Of a stretch of DNA of 10,772 nucleotides, positions 5,230-10,772 are shown in pieces. How positions within the stretch are numbered: the first letter of the stretch is position 1; every line of letters begins with the position of its first letter. The DNA lies in contig JAHJDK010000222.1 of the NCBI GenBank assembly GCA_018812505.1, positions 1 through 10,772 on the forward strand, in the 5' to 3' direction. The notes beneath the pieces are model-generated. The model was not told where the DNA came from. It searched no databases and saw only the letters and a program-made list of their open reading frames with translations. The position numbers and the translations under genes were made by a program. This stretch comes from Nanobdellota archaeon. Its GTDB lineage: Archaea > Nanobdellota > Nanobdellia > Woesearchaeales > GCA-2686295.

Positions 5230-6165
5230 ATGTCAACTAATCTTAAGAAAATTTGTCGTGGTTTTGATACTGGTCTGAGATTTGAGTTTAAAGATAAAGA
5301 GTATATTGTGCCTTCAACTGGTGAGATTGGCAGGTCTTTTCTTTGGCCTGGTCATTCATTGCTTTTTCTCATTAATCCTTTATATAATAGTTTTAAAAAT
5401 GGTTTATCAGATTCTTCTTTGGTTGAAAAAATTCATTCTTTAAATGGAGGTTTGAACATTTTGAATATTGGTTGTGGTGGTTGTGCTGATATTCCTTTGT
5501 TTGAGTCTTTGCTTAATGAAACTCTTTCTAATAATTTTGATAATTATAGTTTCAAGGTTGTCAACGCTGATTTGAAAGTAGTTGTTGATGCTGTGAAATC
5601 TGGTGTTCATGATTATTTTTTTGAAGAATGGGATGATTATTCATATGTCAAGGGTGATATACAAAAAGATGTTAGGAGATATTGTATACATAATTTTTAT
5701 GAAGGTGTTATTCATCCTGATGATTTTGATTCTGAAACTGAAGATGTTCTGCCGGTTGGGCAGTCTTACAAGATGGCTGAGCATGTAAGAAATAACTTGA
5801 TACTGGTTGAATCAGATGTAATTGATATTGATTTTCCTGATGATACTTTCGATATCGTTATTGCTCATCAAGTTTTGCAGTATGTTAATGATAAACAAAG
5901 AGCTAAGGATGAACTTTTTAGAGTTACAAGAAATAATGGGTTCATATTTCCGAATGGTTTTGTGTATCAGAAGGTTGGTGATAAGCTTCAGAGAGTGTCT
6001 GGTCGAAGAAAAAGTTATTGGGATTCTGAAGGGGTTTTGCCTACAACTAGAATAAATAATAAGCAGCTACCTTTTGTATTGGAAACACAAATTCATGATG
6101 TAAATTATAATTATTTGTTTGTGGGTGAGAATTTTCCTGTGATTAAACCTATAGATTTTTTGTAG
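5230..6165 (+). CDS. class I SAM-dependent methyltransferase
   Basis: The product has 311 residues. The SAM-binding motif I is ILNIGCGGCAD (77-87), the ribose-binding acidic residue is Asp114 (VVNADLK), and a DIDFPDDTFDIVIAHQVLQY stretch (199-218) is the usual acidic strand followed by the post-motif helix. DELFRVTRNNGFIFPNGFV matches the next strand and turn of the fold. The N-terminal 70 residues (with RSFLWPGHSLLFLINPLYN) are specific to this protein and probably help bind substrate. Between Asp114 and Asp196 lie about 80 residues instead of the usual 20-30, which is an acidic insertion. The substrate is unknown. It is a single-gene unit with its own TATA box. Confidence 0.8.
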   Translation: MSTNLKKICRGFDTGLRFEFKDKEYIVPSTGEIGRSFLWPGHSLLFLINPLYNSFKNGLSDSSLVEKIHSLNGGLNILNIGCGGCADIPLFESLLNETLSNNFDNYSFKVVNADLKVVVDAVKSGVHDYFFEEWDDYSYVKGDIQKDVRRYCIHNFYEGVIHPDDFDSETEDVLPVGQSYKMAEHVRNNLILVESDVIDIDFPDDTFDIVIAHQVLQYVNDKQRAKDELFRVTRNNGFIFPNGFVYQKVGDKLQRVSGRRKSYWDSEGVLPTTRINNKQLPFVLETQIHDVNYNYLFVGENFPVIKPIDFL

Positions 6166-6177
6166 TTTTTATTAGTA

Positions 6178-6188
6178 ATATTTAAAAA
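6178..6188 (+). promoter_or_regulatory. TATA box of the Nudix gene
   Basis: ATATTTAAAAA is centred about 28 nt upstream of the ATG; no SD is present, which suggests a leaderless mRNA. Confidence 0.45.
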
Positions 6189-6210
6189 TGAAATTGTTTT
6201 ATTATTTTTT

Positions 6211-6645
6211 ATGGATAAAAGAGTTGGTGCTGGTTTTGGTGTTTTAATTCTGAGAGATGGCAAAATACTTCTTGGTCATAGGCATGAGAATCCTGAAAAA
6301 GCTGATTCTGCATTGAGTGGTGAAGGTACTTGGACTATGCCTGGTGGAAAGATGGATTTTGGAGAGACTATAGAAGGAGGTGCTATGAGAGAAGTTATGG
6401 AAGAGACCAGTATAAAGCTAAATTCTTTGAAAGTTATTTGTCTTCATAATAATATGACTGAAAAAGCGCAGTTTTTGACTGTAGGTTTATTTTCGGATGA
6501 CTTTGAAGGAGAACCAAAAGTTATGGAGCCTGATGAGATTACAGAATGGCAATGGTTTGATATTGATAAATTACCAACTCCGATGTATTTTCCAAGCGAA
6601 AAAATCTTGGTGAATTACAAGCTAGGAGTTTTTTATAAAAAATAA
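6211..6645 (+). CDS. Nudix hydrolase
   Basis: The product is a 144-residue single Nudix domain, which hydrolyses a nucleoside diphosphate linked to another group. The Nudix box runs from Gly46 to Ile68: GKMDFGE, seven spacer residues, then REVMEETSI. Glu52, Arg60, Glu61, Glu64 and Glu65 are all present, so metal binding and catalysis should be intact. The usual Gly near the end of the box is Ser67. It is preceded by GTWTMPGG and followed by EITEWQWFDIDKLP, as in MutT/ADP-sugar-type members. The combination of GHRHENPEKADSAL with GEGTW resembles MutT-like nucleotide-pool enzymes, but the substrate cannot be fixed. It is convergent with an unrecognised gene. Confidence 0.92.
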   Translation: MDKRVGAGFGVLILRDGKILLGHRHENPEKADSALSGEGTWTMPGGKMDFGETIEGGAMREVMEETSIKLNSLKVICLHNNMTEKAQFLTVGLFSDDFEGEPKVMEPDEITEWQWFDIDKLPTPMYFPSEKILVNYKLGVFYKK

Positions 6646-6655
6646 AAAATTAAAA

Positions 6656-7225
6656 TTATTTTTTCTCTTGTTCTATGAATGTATCTCTGAATGATTTGTA
6701 TGCTTCTGAAACCTTTTGTAAGTATCTGTTTTTTCCCAATCCTTCTTTGAAAAAATTAAGAACTTCTTCTTTTGTAATGTTTGGAGGTAGTCTTTCAGAG
6801 CAGATCATTTTAATTTCTCCCAGCAATCCCATGTCAGGAAAATATTGTTTGCTTATTGGTTCAAGGCTGTCTTGTTCTAATGTTCTGGTTGCAATTGGAT
6901 TGTTGGAAGCTGTCAATGTATGACTTTCTGGGTCTTTAAGATAATATTCTAATGATACCTCATACACGTTTTGATCCCATACAGGTGTGTGCTTATTGAT
7001 TGGTTTTGTTACTAAATATCCTTCAAAATAGATTGATATTTTTCTTTCTAATCCTGGAAAGAAATTTCCTTCTGCATTAAATTCTTTTTCGATGCTGTCA
7101 TCTATTTTTATAGCGAATTCAAGATTGAAACAATAATTAACATTTGAATCACCTTTTTTTTGAAAACTTGTGAATTCTCTTTGTCTTAATTTTTCGTGTA
7201 GTGTGTTTTTGTGTGGTATTTGCAT
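6656..7225 (-). CDS. unrecognised 189-residue protein
   Basis: The product begins MQIPHKNTLHEKLRQREF and is soluble, with no signal peptide or membrane segment. The middle (about 30-115) is probably beta-rich: FNLEFAIKID, RKISIYFEGYLVT and VYEVSLEYYL look like alternating strands. The C-terminal third is helical (PNITKEEVLNFFKEGLG). There are two cysteines, no zinc pattern and no enzyme signature that I recognise. A strong SD (AAGGAGA) lies about 9 nt upstream of the ATG. The gene starts 24 nt after the stop of the 104-residue gene upstream, so the two form an operon divergent from a TrmB regulator, which may control them. The pair has no visible match to a system I know. Confidence 0.75.
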   Translation of the reverse strand: MQIPHKNTLHEKLRQREFTSFQKKGDSNVNYCFNLEFAIKIDDSIEKEFNAEGNFFPGLERKISIYFEGYLVTKPINKHTPVWDQNVYEVSLEYYLKDPESHTLTASNNPIATRTLEQDSLEPISKQYFPDMGLLGEIKMICSERLPPNITKEEVLNFFKEGLGKNRYLQKVSEAYKSFRDTFIEQEKK

Positions 7226-7249
7226 TTTTCTTTTCTCCTTTTTAATTTC

Positions 7250-7564
7250 CTATCTTTGGTAATAGATATCAATGATTGTAAGTGGATTTTCTCTAGAAAT
7301 AAACCTCGTTGCTATATTGTCTGATGAAATGTATTTCCAAGGACCTTTATAATATTCATCTAATGAAGACAACATATTGATTCCCCCATATAGAGGACTG
7401 ATTCTTAAATCAATTTCTAAATTCTCACTACACCTTTTTTCTATTTCCAAACATGCATGGAGTTTTGTTGTTGAAATAGTATTATTATTTTTAGTTCTTA
7501 GGATAAAATCTAAAGGTAATTCATTAATTATTTTTTCAACTGTTTTTCTCTCGTTTTCTAACAT
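7250..7564 (-). CDS. unrecognised 104-residue protein, possibly with a disrupted 5' end
   Basis: From the ATG at 7564 the product begins MLENERKTVEKIINELPL. It is soluble and mixed alpha/beta, with two cysteines (one in KLHACLEIEKRCSEN), and I do not recognise it. No good SD lies next to this ATG. A strong one (GGAGG at 7610-7614) instead serves an in-frame ATG at 7598-7600, but that reading stops at a TAA after MKLN. The codons after the TAA (LKIAFGP) continue in frame to the 7564 ATG. Either a nonsense change truncated the N-terminus, or translation restarts, or the four-codon ORF is a leader. It is the first gene of the pair divergent from TrmB. Confidence 0.65.
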   Translation of the reverse strand: MLENERKTVEKIINELPLDFILRTKNNNTISTTKLHACLEIEKRCSENLEIDLRISPLYGGINMLSSLDEYYKGPWKYISSDNIATRFISRENPLTIIDIYYQR

Positions 7565-7585
7565 TGGTCCAAATGCAATCTTTAA

Positions 7586-7614
7586 TTAGTTTAATTTCAT
7601 TTTATTTTTCCTCC
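7586..7614 (-). promoter_or_regulatory. SD and four-codon ORF MKLN ahead of the 104-residue gene
   Basis: GGAGG is followed after 9 nt by ATG AAA TTA AAC TAA on the minus strand. The spacing is ideal, so ribosomes should start here and stop at once. The frame is the same as that of the gene beginning 36 nt downstream. Confidence 0.6.
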
Positions 7615-7678
7615 TTTTTTTGATAATTCTTTAATCTCTGCTTTGTAACTACTGTTTAATAGTAATATGTGTTGTTAA

Positions 7679-7687
7679 CTATATAAA
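7679..7687. promoter_or_regulatory. shared TATA element between the TrmB gene and the divergent gene pair
   Basis: CTATATAAA on the plus strand reads TTTATATAG on the minus strand, so one element fits both directions. It predicts starts near 7710 (plus) and near 7658 (minus, leader about 58 nt with an SD). Use in both directions is inferred. Confidence 0.5.
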
Positions 7688-7694
7688 CCTTTGC

Positions 7695-7710
7695 GGTGGT
7701 GTTTACCACC
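7695..7710. promoter_or_regulatory. inverted repeat, candidate TrmB operator
   Basis: GGTGGT and ACCACC are separated by GTTT. The repeat lies between the TATA element and the predicted plus-strand start, a classic place for archaeal repression. On the minus strand it abuts the BRE side of the same TATA, so one bound protein could affect both directions. A further GTGGTG occurs at 7730-7735. Confidence 0.5.
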
Positions 7711-7751
7711 AAAATAGAAACATTTTTATGTGGTGCTATCTTAACAAAAGC

Positions 7752-8498
7752 ATGTACGAAGAACTATTGCGAGAAATCGGTTTAAGTATTAATGAATCAA
7801 AAGTTTATGAAGCACTTCTAGAAATAGGGGAATCATCTGTTCAAACGATTTCTTTGAGATCAAAGGTTCATAGGAGGAATGTCTATGATTCTCTTGCAAA
7901 GCTTGGTGAGAAAGGTCTTGCGTTGGAAGTTTTTGTGAAAGGAGAAAAAAGATTCAAAGCCATGCATCCGAGTAGACTTCTTGAACTATTGAAAGAAAAA
8001 GAGGAACGGATAAGTAAAGCTCTTCCTGAGATGAAAGCAAAGTATGAGTCAATAGAAGAAAAAGAGGAAGCGTATTTCTATCGAGGCACAGAAGGTTTCA
8101 AGAACTACCTGCAAAGCATACTTGAAACAAAAGAGACGGTTTATTTCATAGGTGCAAAAGCATTCTGGTTGGATCCAAGATTAAAACATTATCTTACAAG
8201 GTTTGACAATGAAAGAAAGAGACTTTGTATACAATTCAAGCATTTATTTGACTATGAGATTAAAGAACAGAAACCTGAAATATTAAAGCTTGTTGGTAAG
8301 CCATATAAATTTCTTCCAAAAAAATACTCAAGTCAAACAGCAGTTGACATATTTGGGGATTACGTTGTGACGTTTGTTGGAGTACAACCAGGTTCATTAT
8401 ATGAAAATCCTGTACAATTTGTTCTTAAAAGCAGAAGATTGGCTGATGGTTATAAAAAATTCTTTCAGTTCATGTGGGATAACTGCAAAGAGGAATAA
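7752..8498 (+). CDS. TrmB-family transcriptional regulator
   Basis: From the ATG at 7752 the product has 248 residues. Residues about 1-70 form a winged helix-turn-helix of the TrmB type (LREIGLSINESKVYEALLEI, with recognition helix HRRNVYDSLAKLGEKGL). A charged helical linker follows (RLLELLKEKEERISKALPEM, about 73-92). The C-terminal domain carries YRGTEGFKNYLQSIL and VYFIGAKAFWL, as in the shorter TrmB members. TrmB regulators bind sugars or other small molecules and control transport or metabolic genes; no ligand can be named here. An in-frame ATG at 7728 is possible, but MYEELLREIGLS fits the family start better. It probably regulates itself and the divergent gene pair. It converges on EndoQ with no bases between stops. 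Confidence 0.88.
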   Translation: MYEELLREIGLSINESKVYEALLEIGESSVQTISLRSKVHRRNVYDSLAKLGEKGLALEVFVKGEKRFKAMHPSRLLELLKEKEERISKALPEMKAKYESIEEKEEAYFYRGTEGFKNYLQSILETKETVYFIGAKAFWLDPRLKHYLTRFDNERKRLCIQFKHLFDYEIKEQKPEILKLVGKPYKFLPKKYSSQTAVDIFGDYVVTFVGVQPGSLYENPVQFVLKSRRLADGYKKFFQFMWDNCKEE

Positions 8499-9770
8499 TT
8501 AGAAAAACTCTTTCAATCCTTTTTGTGTGCGTTCTAGTTTATTCTCTTCTGCAAAAACTTCTTTTTCATCAACTTCATCAATTTGTAGCTCGCCGTATAC
8601 TCCATCATAGCCTGGTTTGACTATTAGTTTTCCCATTCTATTATTTATGATTGCTTCTGCTATTTTTGGATGTATTTCTTCGTTTATTTTTTCTTCAGGA
8701 GCATCCAGTAAGACATTGTATTCTGAGCCGAATCTTTTCAGCAGCTTGTTATACTCTTTCCATACTATCTTTGCAGATAGTGTTTTGTTCATCATTGTTG
8801 AAAGTACTTCTGTTAATGGTAGTAGTTCGTAGAATGGTTTTGCATCTGGTCTTTGATATCCTTCTTCCCTGTCTGCTAGTTCTTCTACTCTATGAGCAAC
8901 TCCTAGTGTTAGTTTTCTTTTGCATACTGGACATATGTTGTTGTTTTTCAGTGCTTCTTTTGGATTCATGATTATGTTGCAGTTTCTATGTCCATCGTAA
9001 TGATATTTTCCGTATCCTGGATCTACTTCTATGGTTCCTGCCAATCCATCCCCCGCTCTTAGTGCTCTTAAGAGTTTTTGATAACTTAGTTCTTTCATTT
9101 CAAGTATTGTTGCTTCTCTCCCCATTCTCCACGGCCAAAAGCTATGTGCGTCTGAGAATGATACTATATTTATATTATCTAGTTGTTTTAGCCGCCAGTT
9201 CATTTTAGGATTGGATGATAACCCTGTTTCTATTGAGTGTATGTATTTTTCTTGGTCTTTGAAGCATTCATGTATTGAGTCAAATCCTGAGTTTGATCCG
9301 AATAAGCTGAACCATGGAGTCCATATGTGTGCGGGTATCACTTCTATATCGTATGATATTTTTCTCATCTCGTAAACAAAGTCGTGCGCTGGTATTTTGA
9401 ATATTGGTCTGCCGTCGTAGTCAATTCTTCCGTTTTTTTGTAGGTATTCTGTTATTTGGTTGACAATCTCAAAGTTTGGAGCCATAACTATTAGGTGTAC
9501 TCTGTGACCTTTGCCTGCTTGAGTGTATATGAGTGAGATTTCTGTTTGCAGCACAAACGGGAATCCTGTTGTTGTTTTGAGTATTCCTGTGCCATCTTCC
9601 ACTAGATGATTTTTCAACTCTTTTATCCATTCTGGATGTGTGAAATCTCCTGTTCCTAATACATTCACTCCTTTTATCCTAGCCCATTTATCTAATGAAT
9701 TTATATCTATCTGGCTTGAACAAGCTCTGCTGTATTTAGAATGTATGTGGAGATCTGCTATGTATCTCAT
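8499..9770 (-). CDS. endonuclease Q (EndoQ), PHP-type nuclease for deaminated DNA
   Basis: The product has 423 residues, matching the family length. The PHP-type metal site is readable: DLHIH (Asp6, His8, His10), GTGDF (Asp42), TEIS (Glu77), PAHIWTPW (His148), and SFSDAHSFWPWRMGRE (Asp207, His209). A zinc site follows with HRNC (His261, Cys264) and CPVC (Cys280, Cys283), then a C-terminal domain ending VKPGYDGVYGELQI. EndoQ nicks DNA 5' to deaminated bases such as uracil and hypoxanthine, in archaea and some bacteria. All metal and zinc ligands appear to be present, so it should be active. A leaderless-type promoter lies about 26 nt upstream. It is divergent from the CYTH gene and convergent with TrmB. 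Confidence 0.92.
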   Translation of the reverse strand: MRYIADLHIHSKYSRACSSQIDINSLDKWARIKGVNVLGTGDFTHPEWIKELKNHLVEDGTGILKTTTGFPFVLQTEISLIYTQAGKGHRVHLIVMAPNFEIVNQITEYLQKNGRIDYDGRPIFKIPAHDFVYEMRKISYDIEVIPAHIWTPWFSLFGSNSGFDSIHECFKDQEKYIHSIETGLSSNPKMNWRLKQLDNINIVSFSDAHSFWPWRMGREATILEMKELSYQKLLRALRAGDGLAGTIEVDPGYGKYHYDGHRNCNIIMNPKEALKNNNICPVCKRKLTLGVAHRVEELADREEGYQRPDAKPFYELLPLTEVLSTMMNKTLSAKIVWKEYNKLLKRFGSEYNVLLDAPEEKINEEIHPKIAEAIINNRMGKLIVKPGYDGVYGELQIDEVDEKEVFAEENKLERTQKGLKEFF

Positions 9771-9790
9771 ATTTTAAGTTAATTTTTTTA

Positions 9791-9800
9791 AATTTAAAAA
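9791..9800 (-). promoter_or_regulatory. TATA-like element of the EndoQ gene
   Basis: TTTTTAAATT on the minus strand is centred about 26 nt before the ATG. Confidence 0.4.
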
Positions 9801-9818
9801 TGTATTGTAAATAATAAT

Positions 9819-9827
9819 CTATATAAA
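9819..9827 (+). promoter_or_regulatory. TATA box of the CYTH gene
   Basis: CTATATAAA is centred about 26 nt before the ATG, which fits a leaderless mRNA. Confidence 0.6.
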
Positions 9828-9849
9828 CCTAGCTTGTTATTTTTGTTTT

Positions 9850-10368
9850 ATGAGAGAGATTGAAGTTAAGATTCTTGAAGTTAATAGAGCTGAGCTCGAG
9901 AAGAAGTTGTTTTCTTTAGGCGCTAAGAAGACTTTTGAAGGTTTGATTCATGGATTCTACTTTGATGATGATGTTAAATCTGTTAGAAAAGCTAAGAACA
10001 CTTTAAGATTGAGAACTGAAGGTGATAAGGTTATGCTTGCTTTCAAGAAATATGTTAAAAAAGACGAAGTTAAGGTTAGGGATGAATTTCAGGTTGAGGT
10101 GTCTAATTTTGAGAGTATGAAACTTATTCTTGAAATGTTAGGATTTCATGCTTTTAAGGAGTTTAAGAAGAAGAGAGTTAGTTATGCTATTGGCTCAGTT
10201 AATTTCGAATTTGACGTTCTTCAAAATTATGATGTTCCTGAATTCTTGGAAATTGAGGCTGAGGATTCTGAGACTGTTTTCAGATATGCTGAGTTATTAG
10301 GTTTTTCTAAAAGTGATTGTAAGTGTTGGGATGGTAAGGATTTAATCAGACATTATGGTTTTGATTAG
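9850..10368 (+). CDS. cyaB: CYTH-domain protein, class IV adenylate cyclase / triphosphatase (CyaB-like)
   Basis: The product is a 172-residue single CYTH domain. The defining E-x-E-x-K motif is EIEVK (Glu3, Glu5, Lys7). The tunnel also needs basic residues from NTLRLR (Arg53, Arg55), LAFKK (Lys66, Lys67) and KKKRV (about 107-110), and acidic residues from EFQVEV (about 79-84), FEFDVL (about 119-124) and FLEIEAE (Glu134, Glu136). All are present, so triphosphate and metal binding should be intact. Members are class IV adenylate cyclases (CyaB), thiamine triphosphatases or general triphosphatases, and archaeal ones are often annotated as CyaB without a test of activity. The gene has its own TATA box and is followed by a T-rich terminator. 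Confidence 0.9.
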   Translation: MREIEVKILEVNRAELEKKLFSLGAKKTFEGLIHGFYFDDDVKSVRKAKNTLRLRTEGDKVMLAFKKYVKKDEVKVRDEFQVEVSNFESMKLILEMLGFHAFKEFKKKRVSYAIGSVNFEFDVLQNYDVPEFLEIEAEDSETVFRYAELLGFSKSDCKCWDGKDLIRHYGFD

Positions 10369-10370
10369 TT

Positions 10371-10386
10371 TTTTTTGCTTTTTTTC
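10371..10386 (+). terminator. T-rich terminator after the CYTH gene
   Basis: Two runs of T, eight and seven long, separated by GC, directly follow the stop codon. Such U-tracts end transcription in archaea without a stable hairpin. Confidence 0.6.
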
Positions 10387-10393
10387 CGAAATA

Positions 10394-10401
10394 TTTATAT
10401 A
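10394..10401 (+). promoter_or_regulatory. TATA box of the DUF5320-like gene
   Basis: TTTATATA predicts a start near 10425, exactly at the first ATG of a six-codon leader ORF, and gives a leader of about 78 nt before the main gene. Confidence 0.6.
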
Positions 10402-10424
10402 CTAGTTATTAATATATATTCATA

Positions 10425-10445
10425 ATGATGTATGTATGGAGGTAA
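10425..10445 (+). promoter_or_regulatory. six-codon leader ORF MMYVWR
   Basis: ATG ATG TAT GTA TGG AGG TAA begins at the predicted transcription start, so it could be translated from a leaderless end. Its last codons cover the GGAGGT that pairs in hairpin 1 of the leader. Translation is not proven. Confidence 0.35.
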
Positions 10446-10496
10446 CAAAAATTAAATTTTTGGACCTCAAAAAATCAATATAACTTTTTGGAGGTG
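10438..10496 (+). promoter_or_regulatory. leader with two mutually exclusive hairpins around the SD of the DUF5320-like gene
   Basis: ACCTC at 10464-10468 can pair with the upstream GAGGT (10439-10443), which also aligns AAAAA with TTTTT inside, forming hairpin 1. It can instead pair with the GAGGT of the real SD (10491-10495) plus AAAAA with TTTTT, one G bulged, forming hairpin 2. Hairpin 2 hides the SD and hairpin 1 leaves it free. The two units are also an imperfect 21-nt direct repeat. This looks like a translational switch, but the role is inferred from base pairing alone. Confidence 0.5.
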
Positions 10497-10502
10497 AAAA
10501 AA

Positions 10503-10772
10503 ATGCCCGCACAAAATAAAACAGGACCAGAAGGAAAAGGACCTATGACAGGAAGAGGACTAGGACCTTGCAACACAGGACAAGGAACTAGAAGAATATA
10601 TGGAAGAGGATTTGGAAGAGGACTTGGACTAGGAAGAAGAAATATGCAAACACCAAGCAACCAAGTCGAACTAACAAAAGAAGAAGAAGAGAAAAAAATC
10701 CTTGAAGAAGAAAAACAAGAAGTAGAAAAAGAACTTGAAGAAATAAATAAGCGAATACAAGAAATTCAATGA
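10503..10772 (+). CDS. DUF5320-like Gly/Arg-rich coiled-coil protein
   Basis: The product has 89 residues and the stop codon is the last three bases of the window. The N-terminal half follows the pattern MPAQNKTGPEGKGPMTGRGLG, with one cysteine (Cys23) and GR repeats (YGRGFGRGLGLGRR). The C-terminal half (about 55-89) is a charged coiled coil (KEEEEKKILEEEKQ...). This is the two-part build of DUF5320 proteins, which are often beside NifB/NifX-like iron-molybdenum-cofactor-type or Mrp-type genes, though none is visible here. Its function is unknown. The SD GGAGGTG lies 6 nt before the ATG and fixes the start over an upstream TTG. All 14 Gly codons are GGA, unlike the GGT-rich neighbours. The leader may control translation. 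Confidence 0.8.
   Translation: MPAQNKTGPEGKGPMTGRGLGPCNTGQGTRRIYGRGFGRGLGLGRRNMQTPSNQVELTKEEEEKKILEEEKQEVEKELEEINKRIQEIQ

Noticed and set aside
8617..8971. Plus-strand hydrophobic frames over EndoQ
   Set aside because: They are shadows of the T-rich antisense of a clear gene; apparent membrane segments come from composition.
10488..10502. TTG start (MEVKK extension) for the DUF5320-like protein
   Set aside because: The codons are the SD itself, and DUF5320 proteins start at the MP- motif.

Overview
The window looks like a low-GC archaeal chromosome segment, probably from a DPANN-type lineage such as Woesearchaeota or Pacearchaeota. Evidence: archaeal/eukaryotic-type ribosomal proteins (eS6, uL16/L10e), a NOG1-like GTPase, a PAC2-family protein, an EndoQ-type endonuclease, a TrmB regulator, a class IV cyclase/CYTH protein, TATA boxes about 26 nt upstream of many start codons (leaderless transcripts), and an intron-bearing tRNA. 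The lineage is inferred from gene style, not from a search.

Left part (1-2030), mostly minus strand: the N-terminal part of an unidentified protein, possibly PEP-utilising; a 30-odd-codon remnant matching the argininosuccinate lyase C-terminus; eS6 with a structured leader; and a DUF4346-like protein divergent from a three-cysteine ferredoxin. A 53-residue protein follows, directly downstream of a tRNA-Gln(CTG). That tRNA is split by two non-canonical introns, one in the D loop (34 nt) and one in the T loop (85 nt).

Middle (2030-6650): uL16 converges on a NOG1-like GTPase with overlapping stop codons. Divergent from the GTPase is a trypsin-fold protein whose catalytic His and Ser appear to be replaced. 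PAC2, a SAM methyltransferase and a Nudix hydrolase follow, each with its own promoter.

Right part (6650-10772): two unrecognised minus-strand genes are divergent from a TrmB regulator, sharing one TATA element beside an inverted repeat. The upstream one has a strong Shine-Dalgarno (SD) sequence leading into a four-codon ORF. EndoQ, a CYTH protein and a DUF5320-like Gly/Arg-rich coiled-coil protein complete the window. The last gene has a leader with two mutually exclusive hairpins around its SD.

The window is mainly housekeeping: translation, ribosome assembly, proteasome-related functions and DNA repair. The less ordinary elements are the doubly interrupted tRNA-Gln, the apparent pseudoprotease, the possible SD switch, the lyase remnant and the TrmB-linked gene pair.
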